From Streptomyces fungicidicus (GTDB lineage: Bacteria; Actinomycetota; Actinomycetes; Streptomycetales; Streptomycetaceae), in contig NZ_CP023407.1 of NCBI RefSeq assembly GCF_003665435.1, forward strand, positions 1,984,001 to 2,048,000: a DNA stretch of 64,000 bases, given 5' to 3'. The position numbers and the translations under genes are program-made. Within the stretch, counting starts at the first letter, position 1; every line of letters begins with the position of its first letter. Under the pieces are notes generated by a model, which saw nothing but the letters and a program-made list of their open reading frames with translations, was not told where the DNA came from and made no database searches. Positions 13,594 through 21,971 of this stretch are shown here, piece after piece.

Positions 13594-14423
13594 CGGGTGT
13601 CGCGCTGACCTGGCTGTACGTGCCCGGCGACCGTCCCCCGGTGGTGGCGAAGGCGCTGGCCTCCGGTGCCGACGTGGTGGTGATCGACCTGGAGGACGCG
13701 GTGGCCCCGGACCGCAAGGCCTACGCCCGCTCCGCCACCGCGGAGCTGCTGGGCGACCCCCAGCCGGTCCCGGTGCACGTCCGGGTGAACGCCCTGTCCG
13801 GCCCGTGGGCGCGCGCCGACCTCGCGGCCGTCGTCCCGGCCCCGGGCCTGTCCGGCCTGCGGCTGCCGAAGGTGTCGTCGCCGTCCGACGTCGTACGCGT
13901 CGCACGCCGGGCGGCGGTGTCCGCCGACGGGGGCGCGCTGCCCCTGTACGCCCTGCTGGAGACGGCCCTCGGCATCGAGCGGGCGCACGCGGTGGCCACC
14001 GCCCACCCGTCGCTGCGCGGCATCGCGATCGGGGAGGCGGACCTACGGACCGACCTGGGCGTACGCGACGACGCGGGCCTCGACTACTCCCGCTCCCGGG
14101 TGGTCGTCGCCGCGCGGGCGGCGGGCCTGGCCCCGCCCACCCAGTCCGTCCACCCGGACATCCGCGACCTGGACGGCCTGATGGCCTCCTGCGCGCACGG
14201 CCGGGCCCTGGGGTTCCTGGGCCGCGCGGCGATCCACCCCCGCCAGCTCCCGGTCATTGAGAAGGCCTACCTCCCCACGCAGCGGGAGATCGAACAGGCG
14301 GAAACCGTGATCAAGGCGGCGGCCATGAACCAGGGCGCCCAGGCCCTCCCCAACGGCACCTTCATCGACACAGCGGTAGTAACCGCCGCCCAGAGAACCC
14401 TCACCCTGGCCCAGAAAAACTGA
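13590..14423 (+). CDS. CitE/HpcH-type acyl-CoA lyase
   Basis: 277 aa, a TIM-barrel lyase of the HpcH/HpaI/CitE family, which splits beta-hydroxyacyl-CoA esters (citramalyl-, malyl- or citryl-CoA) with Mg2+. Seen: LYVPGDRP at the N-terminus, the metal motif VVVIDLEDAV (E36, D37), the Arg-bearing VHVRVNAL, LRLPKV, the second acidic ligand in LLETALGIE, and IHPRQLPVI near the C-terminus. The GTG start overlaps the CoA-transferase stop. It is short for a CitE protein and lacks the lid region of full malyl-CoA lyases, so citramalyl-CoA-type cleavage seems more likely; that is inference. A dispersed repeat with a hairpin follows. Confidence 0.88.
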   Translation: MTGVALTWLYVPGDRPPVVAKALASGADVVVIDLEDAVAPDRKAYARSATAELLGDPQPVPVHVRVNALSGPWARADLAAVVPAPGLSGLRLPKVSSPSDVVRVARRAAVSADGGALPLYALLETALGIERAHAVATAHPSLRGIAIGEADLRTDLGVRDDAGLDYSRSRVVVAARAAGLAPPTQSVHPDIRDLDGLMASCAHGRALGFLGRAAIHPRQLPVIEKAYLPTQREIEQAETVIKAAAMNQGAQALPNGTFIDTAVVTAAQRTLTLAQKN

Positions 14424-14441
14424 CCCCGCCCATCCGCCCAT

Positions 14442-14520
14442 CCGCGGGCAATCGTGCCGCAGGGCGGCACGGGTGGGCGCGACGGCACCCCGCAAGCGCC
14501 GGGCCGCGCGACACCCCCCG
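14442..14520 (+). repeat. Dispersed intergenic repeat, copy 1
   Basis: About 79 bp between the convergent lyase and lgt genes. It begins with CCGCGGGCAATCG and contains an 8-bp hairpin (CGTGCCGC 14453-14460, GCGGCACG 14464-14471). Nearly the same sequence occurs at 35669-35749, and related copies at 20898-20968 (same strand) and 21039-21105 (inverted). It may act as a two-way terminator here. Confidence 0.8.
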
Positions 14521-14582
14521 GCAGCACAGACCGAGGGCGCCCGGAAAACCCCGGACGCCCTCGGCGCAGTACTACGAACAGC

Positions 14583-15554
14583 TCAGCTCTTCTTGGCGGA
14601 CCCGGCCCCGTCCTTGGCCCCCTCGGAGCCCGAGGAGTCGTCGGAGTCCGAGTCACCCTCGGCCCCGGAGGCGCCCTCCTCCACCGAAGGAGCGTCCTTC
14701 TCCCCCGCCTCCGCCTCGGCAGCCTCGGCAGCCTCGGCAGCCGCAGGCTCGACCACTTCCTCCCGCCCCGGCCGCTTCCGCGCCGAGACCACGATGTACA
14801 GCACCGCCAGCAGGAACACCAGGATCGACGTCCAGTTGTTCAGCCGCAGCCCGAGGATGTGGTGCGCCTCGTCGACCCGCATGTACTCGATCCAGAACCG
14901 CCCCGCGCAGTACGCGGCCACGTACAGCGCGAACGCCCGCCCGTGTCCGAGCTTGAACCGCCGGTCCGCCCAGATCACCAGCAGCGCCACGCCGATGCAC
15001 CACAGCGACTCGTACAGGAACGTCGGGTGGTAGGTGCCCGGCACCCGCCCGTCGCCGGAGGAGGTGATCTCCACCGCCCACGGCACATCGGTGGACCGTC
15101 CGTACAGCTCCTGGTTGAACCAGTTGCCCCAGCGTCCGATCGCCTGGGCGAAGGCGATGCCCGGGGCGACGGCGTCGGCGTAGGCGGGCAGTGGCACGCC
15201 CCGGCGCCGGCAGCCGATCCACGCGCCCAGCGCGCCGAAGGCGATCGCGCCCCAGATGCCGAGGCCGCCCTCCCAGATCTTGAAGGCGTCCACCCAGTCA
15301 CGGCCCTCGCTGAAGTACAGCTGGTAGTCCGTGATCACGTGGTAGAGCCGGCCGCCGAGCAGGCCGAAGGGGACGGCCCAGACAGCGATGTCGGCCACCG
15401 TGCCGGCCCGCCCGCCCCGGGCGACCCAGCGCTTGTTGCCGAGCCAGACGGCAACGAAGACGCCGATGATGATGCAGAACGCGTAGCCGCGCAGCGGAAC
15501 GGGGCCGAGGTACAGCACCCCGCTCGACGGGCTGGGAATGTAGGCAAGTTCCAT
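14583..15554 (-). CDS. lgt: Prolipoprotein diacylglyceryl transferase
   Basis: Integral membrane enzyme of 323 aa that attaches diacylglycerol to the lipobox Cys of prelipoproteins. Seen: about seven hydrophobic segments, the motif GGRLYHVITD, the Lgt signature GRWGNWFNQELYG and PTFLYESLW. The last ~60 residues form an acidic Ala/Glu/Ser/Asp tail (EAAEAAEAEAGEKD, then DSDSDDSSGSEG), absent from short Lgt proteins and common in streptomycetes. The start at MELAYIPS (15554) gives the usual N-terminus; there is no Shine-Dalgarno sequence, but TAGCGT lies about 10 nt upstream. It is the last gene of the trp-side block. The lipoprotein signal peptidase gene lspA is also in this window, about 41 kb away. 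Confidence 0.95.
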   Translation of the reverse strand: MELAYIPSPSSGVLYLGPVPLRGYAFCIIIGVFVAVWLGNKRWVARGGRAGTVADIAVWAVPFGLLGGRLYHVITDYQLYFSEGRDWVDAFKIWEGGLGIWGAIAFGALGAWIGCRRRGVPLPAYADAVAPGIAFAQAIGRWGNWFNQELYGRSTDVPWAVEITSSGDGRVPGTYHPTFLYESLWCIGVALLVIWADRRFKLGHGRAFALYVAAYCAGRFWIEYMRVDEAHHILGLRLNNWTSILVFLLAVLYIVVSARKRPGREEVVEPAAAEAAEAAEAEAGEKDAPSVEEGASGAEGDSDSDDSSGSEGAKDGAGSAKKS

Positions 15555-15647
15555 GGCAGGGTCGACGCTACCGTGCCGGACCGGCCACACGGCAAGCGGA
15601 CCGGCTACGGCTCCATAACAGGACCGCCGGACGGTCTCCCCGGCGCG

Positions 15648-16427
15648 TCACTGTCCCTTGTTGGCCTCCTCGACCATCTGCTTGAACTTCGCGGGCGTCA
15701 TCGAGCGGTCCTGGTAGATGTTCTTGCCCTCGAACAGGACGGTCGGGGTGCCGTTGAAGCCGCCCTTCTGGAAGGCCTGGTGCGACTTGGCGACCCAGCT
15801 GTTGTGCGTGCCGTCCTCGACGCAGGTGCGGAAGGCGGGGGTGTCGAGCCCGTCGACCTTCCCGGCCAGGTCGATCAGCTTGGCGTTGTCCGCGTAGGCG
15901 TCGTCGCTCTCCATCGGCTGGCTGCGGAACAGCACGTCGTGGTAGGCGGCGAACTTCCCGGCGTCCTGGGCGCACGCCGCCGCGTTGGCCGCGTTGCGGG
16001 AGCCGGTGCCGCCCAGGCCGTTGTCGATCAGTGTGACCAGGTGGTACTCCACCTTCAGCTGCCCGGCGTCGGTCAGCTCGTGGATGGTGGGGCGGTAGGT
16101 CTGCTCGAAGGACTTGCAGGCCGGGCAGCGGAAGTCCTCCCACACCGTGAGGGTGGCCTTGGCGTCCGGTTTCCCGACGGGGATGGCGGTGCCGTCCTTG
16201 CCGAGGGCGCCCGACGGCGCCACGACCGGGCCGGCCGAGTCGCTCTCGTCGTCCCCGCCGGAGTTGGCGGCGACGACTCCGATCACCGCCGCGAGCCCCA
16301 GGACGCAGACCACGCTCGCGCCCACGATCAGGGCCCGGCGGCGCTTGTCCGCGGCCTTCTGCTTCTCGCGCTCGACCGCCAGCCGCTCCCGGGCGGTGCG
16401 CTTTCCGTCACGGTTCTTCTCGCTCAC
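15648..16427 (-). CDS. Membrane-anchored DsbA-like thioredoxin protein
   Basis: 259 aa from the GTG at 16427. A basic cytosolic N-terminus (KRTARERLAVEREKQKAADK) precedes one membrane helix (about 32-54), then an external DsbA-type domain with the active site FRCPACK (C101, C104) and the cis-Pro loop NGTPTVLFEG near the C-terminus. It probably acts as a thiol oxidoreductase outside the membrane. It lies between lgt and trpA, and shares its layout with the CPVC protein at 47139-47951. An ATG 54 nt upstream is in frame, but the GTG gives the family's usual SEKNR start and has a weak GCGGGG site. Confidence 0.85.
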   Translation of the reverse strand: MSEKNRDGKRTARERLAVEREKQKAADKRRRALIVGASVVCVLGLAAVIGVVAANSGGDDESDSAGPVVAPSGALGKDGTAIPVGKPDAKATLTVWEDFRCPACKSFEQTYRPTIHELTDAGQLKVEYHLVTLIDNGLGGTGSRNAANAAACAQDAGKFAAYHDVLFRSQPMESDDAYADNAKLIDLAGKVDGLDTPAFRTCVEDGTHNSWVAKSHQAFQKGGFNGTPTVLFEGKNIYQDRSMTPAKFKQMVEEANKGQ

Positions 16428-16525
16428 ACCCCGCAGAACGAACCGGGGAGGCGCACAGCGCCTCCCCGGTCCCAGGTCCACCCGTACGAGGGACCCGTAT
16501 GACTACCTGCGGAATCCGCGGACGG

Positions 16526-17337
16526 TCAGGCCCGTCGGCGTACGCCCCCGGCCAGGTCACCGGCGAGCGCCCGGACCGCCTCGACGCCGGCCGCGTCGTC
16601 GGAGGCGTCCAGCATCCGCTTGACGAAGGCCGAGCCGACGATCACACCGTCGGCGAAGCGGGCCACCTCGGCGGCCTGGGCGGGGGTGGAGACGCCGATC
16701 CCCACGCAGACCGGGAGGGAGGTGGTGGCGCGGGTGCGCCGCACCAGGTCCTCGGCCTGTGCGCCGACCGACTCACGGGTGCCGGTGACGCCCATGAGGG
16801 AGGCGGCGTAGACGAAGCCGCTGCCCGCCGCCGTGATCTCGGCGAGCCGCTCGTCCTTGCTGCTGGGCGCGACCACGAAGACCGTGGCGAGCCCGTGCTT
16901 CTCGGCGTGCTCCCGCCACAGCGCCGACTCCTGCACGGGCAGGTCGGGCAGGATGCACCCGGCGCCGCCCGCCTCGGCGAGCTCGGCGGTGAACCGCTCG
17001 ACGCCGTAGCGGTCGATGGGGTTCCAGTAGGTCATGACGAGGACCGGCTTGCCGGTGGCCGCGTGCGCCTCCCGGACCGTGCGCATGACGTCCGCGATCC
17101 TCACCCCGCCGCGCAGGGCGATGTCGTCGGCCGTCTGGATGACGGGGCCGTCGAGGACCGGGTCGCTGTGCGGCAGGCCCACCTCGACGACGTCGGCGCC
17201 GCCGTCCAGGGCGGCCTTGACCGCCTCGATGCCGCCGTCCACGGTCGGGAACCCGGCCGGGAGGTAGGCGATGAGGGCGGCGCGGCCCTCGGACTTCGCC
17301 GCGGCGAGGGTCTCGTCCAGCAGCCGCACGTTCCCGC

Positions 17338-17341
<4 letters not shown>
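16526..17341 (-). CDS. trpA: Tryptophan synthase alpha chain
   Basis: 271 aa; cleaves indole-3-glycerol phosphate and feeds indole to TrpB. The catalytic acids are in place: E53 ([12 protein letters not shown]) and D64 (PVLDGP), with the phosphate-binding GVTGTRE and GIGVSTPAQ loops further on. The ATG overlaps the trpB stop by 4 nt (ATGA), the usual coupling for a 1:1 complex. Confidence 0.97.
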
Positions 17342-18624
<1,283 letters not shown>

Positions 18625-18669
18625 GCGTGAACCTCACGGTGGGTGTGTTGTCGTGCACCTATCGCCGTG

Positions 18670-18770
18670 GGGGCGGGGGTCTTCGGGCCTCTGCGGGCCC
18701 GTTGTGGCTTGTCGCGCTCACGCGACGGAGTCGCATATTCAGCACAGCCCCGCGCCCCTATGGGGCGCGC
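18670..18770. repeat. Hairpin-rich repeat-like element between trpM and trpB
   Basis: The gap contains three inverted repeats close together: a perfect CGCGCCCC/GGGGCGCG hairpin (18751-18758, 18762-18769), a smaller one around GCGACGGAGTCGC, and CGGGCCTCTGCGGGCCCG. From memory, this composition is typical of an interspersed Streptomyces repeat. The trpM stop codon (18758-18760) lies in the first hairpin. It could terminate or attenuate transcription ahead of trpB. Confidence 0.5.
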
Positions 18771-18901
18771 TGCCATCGCCGGCCGTTCACTTGGCCCGGT
18801 TCGTCGCCGATCACGTAGCGGACCCTGCGGCCGTGCACCCTGCGGGCGGGCGCGCGGCAGCCGCGGGGGCGGCAGCCACGTGCGAGGCGGGAGAGGGTCA
18901 T
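18758..18901 (-). CDS. trpM: TrpM small protein
   Basis: A 47-aa ORF between trpC and trpB. The product is strongly basic (starts MTLSRLARGCRPRGCR, continues ARRVHGRRVRYVIGDEPGQV) with two Cys. From memory, a small protein at this exact place in S. coelicolor, TrpM, modulates tryptophan synthesis and differentiation; position, basic composition and the VNGRRW ending support the match. The start follows the trpC stop by 21 nt and has no Shine-Dalgarno sequence. Instead TAGGCT sits exactly 7 nt before ATG, suggesting its own leaderless transcript. The last codons and stop are in a hairpin of a repeat-like element, so the C-terminus may differ from relatives. Confidence 0.75.
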   Translation of the reverse strand: MTLSRLARGCRPRGCRAPARRVHGRRVRYVIGDEPGQVNGRRWQRAP

Positions 18902-18922
18902 CGGGGTCAGCCTACCGGTGGG

Positions 18923-19732
18923 TCAGCCGCGGCCGTGGCGGAGTGCGGGGTGTTCGCCGGCCGCCACCAGGTCGGAGACGGCCGTCTTCGGGTCCTTGCC
19001 GGTGACCAGGGACTCGCCCACCAGGACGGCGTCCGCGCCGGCGTTGGCGTAGGCGATGAGGTCGTGCGGGCCGCGGACACCGGACTCGGCGACCCGGACG
19101 ATGTGCGCCGGGACCTCGGGGGCGACCCGCTCGAACGTGCCCCGGTCGACCGCCAGCGTCTTGAGGTTGCGCGCGTTGATGCCGATGACCTTGGCGCCCG
19201 CGTCGACCGCGCGTTCGACCTCGTCCTCGTCGTGCACCTCGACGAGCGGGGTGAGGCCGATGGAGGAGGCGCGCTCGATCAGCGACTCCAGGGCCGGCTG
19301 GTCGAGGGCCGCGACGATCAGCAGCGCGAGGTCGGCGCCGTACGCGCGGGCCTCCCAGAGCTGGTACGAGGTGACGATGAAGTCCTTGCGCAGCACGGGG
19401 ATGTCGACGCGCGCGCGGACCGCCTCCAGGTCGGCCAGCGAGCCGCCGAAGCGGCGCTGTTCGGTGAGAACGGAGATGACGGCCGCGCCACCCGCCTCGT
19501 AGTCGGCGGCGAGTCCGGCGGGGTCGGCGATCGCGGCCAGCGCGCCCTTGGACGGGCTGGAGCGCTTGACCTCGCAGATCACCTTGACGCCGTCGCCGCG
19601 CAGGGCGGCCACGCCGTCCTTGGCCGCGGGAGCCTTCGCCGCGCGCTCCTTGAGCTCGTCGAGGCTGACGCGCGCCTGCCGCTCCGCGAGGTCGGCACGG
19701 ACTCCGTCGATGATCTCGTCGAGCACACTCAC
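18923..19732 (-). CDS. trpC: Indole-3-glycerol phosphate synthase
   Basis: 269 aa TIM barrel that closes the carboxyphenylamino-deoxyribulose phosphate ring. Seen: the family signature [21 protein letters not shown] with the catalytic Lys, [18 protein letters not shown] and VAESGVRGP, all in order. The GTG start has an AAGGAAGGGGG purine run some 12 nt upstream, and TACCAT (19778-19783) is a possible -10 for a promoter in the 120-nt gap before it. Confidence 0.97.
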   Translation of the reverse strand: MSVLDEIIDGVRADLAERQARVSLDELKERAAKAPAAKDGVAALRGDGVKVICEVKRSSPSKGALAAIADPAGLAADYEAGGAAVISVLTEQRRFGGSLADLEAVRARVDIPVLRKDFIVTSYQLWEARAYGADLALLIVAALDQPALESLIERASSIGLTPLVEVHDEDEVERAVDAGAKVIGINARNLKTLAVDRGTFERVAPEVPAHIVRVAESGVRGPHDLIAYANAGADAVLVGESLVTGKDPKTAVSDLVAAGEHPALRHGRG

Positions 19733-19852
19733 GCGAGCGGCCCCCTTCCTTGCGATCGGTCTTCGGTGGTCACTGCGATGGTATCCGCAGCGGGGCGTAT
19801 GCCTCGCATCCAGGCCCGCGGCGGTCCCACTACCTGGACGCCCGCCTGTCGA

Positions 19853-20287
19853 TCAAGGGTGCAGCCAGCCACCGAACGGCAGGTTCCGGACAACCGTGAA
19901 GGCCAGCAGCAGCCCTCCCAGGGACCACACCAGCGCGGGCGGCGGATCGATCCGCAGCGGCCTGCCGCGCACCGCGCGGACCACCCAGACGGTCCACAGC
20001 ACGGCGAAGACGGCGTAGCCGAGGACGGCGGGCGCGTTGGCCTGGAGGGCGGCCGGCAGGTCGCCGTGGACGACGGCGTGCGCGCTGCGCAGTCCGCCGC
20101 AGCCGGGGCAGTACAGGCCGGTGAGGCGCAGCAGCGGGCAGGCGGGGTAGTGGCCGGGCTCGTTGGGGTCGACGGCCCCGACGTAGGCGAAGGCTCCGGC
20201 GACGGCGGCGAGCAGCCCGGCGGGGACGGCCAGCCGGGCCGCCCTGCCCGGGGTCACGCGGGGGCTGGTGGCGTTCACGCTCTGCAT
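19853..20287 (-). CDS. DUF2752 membrane protein
   Basis: 144 aa, about three hydrophobic segments. The hallmark is ACPLLRLTGLYCPGCGGLR (C50, C60, C63), the Cys-rich motif of the DUF2752 family, whose function is unknown. The ATG at 20287 gives this compact length; the open frame extends much further upstream but those codons look non-coding. It lies between trpC and the HGxxPAAW gene on the same strand, a neighbourhood I recall as conserved in streptomycetes. No enzymatic role can be assigned. Confidence 0.8.
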   Translation of the reverse strand: MQSVNATSPRVTPGRAARLAVPAGLLAAVAGAFAYVGAVDPNEPGHYPACPLLRLTGLYCPGCGGLRSAHAVVHGDLPAALQANAPAVLGYAVFAVLWTVWVVRAVRGRPLRIDPPPALVWSLGGLLLAFTVVRNLPFGGWLHP

Positions 20288-20367
20288 TGTGCCCCGGACG
20301 CGGCTCAGGGGCGGTTCCGGCACCGTCCCGTGCCTGACCCGCCCCTGTGCGGAGTGTTCCCCGGCGC

Positions 20368-20595
20368 TCAGCCCTCGGCGTGGGCCGGCACGGTGTGGTC
20401 GCGCTTCGGCTGGCCCATGCCCATCGAACGCATGACGACACCGACGACGCCGCCGAGGAGCACGACGCCCATGCCGGCCCAGAAGCCCGCCGGCTGGTCC
20501 ATCACCATGAACGCCCCCGCGACGCAGAAACCGATGAAGGCGATGATGACACCGGTCCAGGCGGCCGGGGTGTGACCGTGGCTGCTGCCCGCCAT
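20368..20595 (-). CDS. HGxxPAAW family small membrane protein
   Basis: 75-aa protein with the family-naming motif HGHTPAAW at residues 6-13, two hydrophobic helices (about 14-33 and 38-56) and a His-containing charged tail (PKRDHTVPAHAEG). Function unknown. The start is decided by a strong ribosome site (GAGGAG, about 6 nt before ATG); longer upstream frames have none. It lies in the trp-side block, 80 nt upstream of the DUF2752 gene, and both may be co-transcribed with trpC. Confidence 0.8.
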   Translation of the reverse strand: MAGSSHGHTPAAWTGVIIAFIGFCVAGAFMVMDQPAGFWAGMGVVLLGGVVGVVMRSMGMGQPKRDHTVPAHAEG

Positions 20596-20820
20596 TGCTT
20601 GCTCCTCGTTGCTGTGTACGTGTCTGAGCAGACGCTCCGTCCCATTGTCCCGCACCCGCCCGCCCCGGCGGACCGGGGGTACCACCCGAGTCCCCTCCCC
20701 GCCCCGCCGTGACACCCCCAGGCAGCCAGACCACCGCCCTCCACCCGCAATCGCCCTCACGAGCAGCCAAGCCGCCGCCCAACACGCACCGTCGCCCTCA
20801 CGGGCAGCCAAGCCAACGCT

Positions 20821-20920
20821 CTCCGCGGCCAGTCGTGCCGCCGCCCTCCGCGGCCAGTCGTGCCGCCGCCCTCCGCGGCCAGTCGTGCCGCCGCTCTCCG
20901 CGGGCAGTCGTGCCGCTGGG
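20821..20920 (+). repeat. Four-unit 25-nt tandem array
   Basis: Four head-to-tail units of exactly 25 nt starting at 20821, 20846, 20871 and 20896 (unit begins CTCCGCGGCCAGTCGTGCCG). The fourth unit is also the left end of dispersed repeat copy 2, so the array looks like local amplification of that end. Confidence 0.85.
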
Positions 20921-20968
20921 CGGCACGGGTGGGCGCGACGGCACCCCGTTGGCGCCGGGTTGCGCGAA
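20898..20968 (+). repeat. Dispersed intergenic repeat, copy 2
   Basis: Same family as 14442-14520 and 35669-35749: CCGCGGGCAGTCG, then a CGTGCCGC/GCGGCACG hairpin, GGGTGGGCGCGACGGCACCCC and GCGCCGGG. It faces copy 3 (21039-21105) as an inverted pair about 70 nt apart. Confidence 0.8.
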
Positions 20969-21038
20969 TTGGCCCCGGGTCAGCTGAACCCAGGGGGCCG
21001 ATGGGTGAACGGATGCTGCAGCGGGCCGGGGGGTGGGG

Positions 21039-21105
21039 GCGCAGCCCGGCGCCTGCGGGGTGCCGCTGCGCCCACCCGTGCCGCCCCAGCGGCACGACTG
21101 CCCGC
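21039..21105 (-). repeat. Dispersed intergenic repeat, copy 3 (inverted)
   Basis: Reverse-oriented copy of the same family: reading the minus strand gives GCGGGCAGTCGTGCCGCTGG, then the same GGGTGGGCGC and CGGCACCCCGC blocks. With copy 2 it could form a long hairpin, or mark the two ends of a decayed small element. Confidence 0.8.
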
Positions 21106-21262
21106 AGCTACGGGCGGCACGGTTGCGGGCTGCGCAGCAGCTACGGGCAGCGCGATTGCGGGCAGCACAGCTACGGGCAGCGCGATTGCGGGCTGCGCGT
21201 CAGCTACGGCGGCGCGGTCGCGGGCTGCGCAGCTGCGGGCGGCGCGGTCGCGGGCTGCGTGG
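21106..21262 (+). repeat. Five-unit 29-33-nt tandem array
   Basis: Five imperfect units starting at 21106, 21139, 21169, 21202 and 21231, each opening AGCTACGGGCRGCRCG or a close variant and ending GCGGGCTGCGC. It abuts repeat copy 3 and ends 16 nt before the stop codon of the Trp-associated membrane protein gene. Confidence 0.8.
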
Positions 21263-21277
21263 CTGTGCGGCCAGCGG

Positions 21278-21910
21278 TTATGCGCCGGTTGGGTCCTCGC
21301 CGCGGTCCAGGGCCTTCCAGAGGTCCTCCGGGCGGTCGGGATCCACCCGTGCCGGCCTCCGGCGCGGCCGCACCGCACCGTTCCGCTCGTAGCGCCCGGA
21401 CATCGCCGGCCAGAGCCGTCCGTACCGCAGCGCCAGCAGACCCGCCAGCAGCAACAGCGCACCGCCCGCCGCCGCCACGTACGGCCAGGGCGTGTGGCTG
21501 AGCGCGCCCACCGCCGCGGACGTGTCCCCGGACACCTCCGCCGCCTTCTCGTCCAGCGCCGAGCTGTCCGTCGCGCCGAGCACCGCCGCCACGACGGTCC
21601 CCGCCCCCGACAGCGCGAGCAGCGCCGCGACGACGAGCCGTCCGGCTCCGCGCACCGCGAACACCGCGACCAGCGCCGCCAGCCCGACCACGGCCAGCGC
21701 GGCGGGCACACCCGTGACATCACTCCCGTTGGCGGTCAGCGGAAACGTGCCGCCGGCCACCGAAGCGGTGCCCTGCGACCACTCCTGCCGGGTGGCGAGC
21801 AGGGCCACGGCCGCGCCCAGGGCACCGCTCAGCAGGGCGACGGCGAGGCTGCGGCGGCCGCTGCGGGCGGGCCCGGCGGTCTCGGAACGGGGGGTGGGTA
21901 CAGCAGTCAC
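21278..21910 (-). CDS. Trp biosynthesis-associated membrane protein
   Basis: 210 aa from the GTG at 21910. Four hydrophobic segments, with the conserved-looking QEWSQG after the first helix and TPWPYVAAAGG before the last, then a basic cytosolic tail ending DLWKALDRGEDPTGA. This matches the actinobacterial family named for its place in trp operons (TIGR02234 type, from memory); its function is unproven. An ATG 9 nt upstream is possible, but GATAGT ends exactly 7 nt before the GTG, suggesting a leaderless start there. A hairpin separates it from trpE. Confidence 0.82.
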   Translation of the reverse strand: MTAVPTPRSETAGPARSGRRSLAVALLSGALGAAVALLATRQEWSQGTASVAGGTFPLTANGSDVTGVPAALAVVGLAALVAVFAVRGAGRLVVAALLALSGAGTVVAAVLGATDSSALDEKAAEVSGDTSAAVGALSHTPWPYVAAAGGALLLLAGLLALRYGRLWPAMSGRYERNGAVRPRRRPARVDPDRPEDLWKALDRGEDPTGA

Positions 21911-21927
21911 GTCATCCACTATCGCGT

Positions 21928-21957
21928 GAACCCCGGGCGAACCGACACCCGGGGTTC
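21928..21957 (-). terminator. Hairpin between trpE and the next gene
   Basis: A perfect 10-bp inverted repeat, GAACCCCGGG (21928-21937) and CCCGGGGTTC (21948-21957), lies 14 nt past the trpE stop. It may stop or reduce read-through from trpE. The following gene appears to have its own -10 within 5 nt of the hairpin. Confidence 0.65.
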
Positions 21958-21971
21958 GCTTTCGGACCGTC

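Larger units (their letters stand above)
20596..21277. other. 682-nt repeat-filled gap
   Basis: No gene is supported. From left to right: the upstream region of the HGxxPAAW gene; two imperfect copies of CGCCCTCACGRGCAGCCAAGCC (about 20754-20815); a 25-nt tandem array; dispersed repeat copy 2; a 70-nt spacer; dispersed repeat copy 3 in inverted orientation; and a 29-33-nt tandem array running to within 16 nt of the next stop codon. Confidence 0.75.

Noticed and set aside
14453..14471. Small RNA gene in repeat copy 1
   Set aside because: The hairpin recurs in all copies of the dispersed family, and no promoter-like sequence precedes it.
20821..21262. Possible CRISPR array
   Set aside because: Units are 25 nt or 29-33 nt head to tail with no unique spacers between them, and no cas genes are nearby.
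21928..21957. Operator for the Trp-associated membrane gene
   Set aside because: The perfect 10-bp inverted repeat sits right after the trpE stop and is best read as a terminator; nothing else suggests a regulator site.
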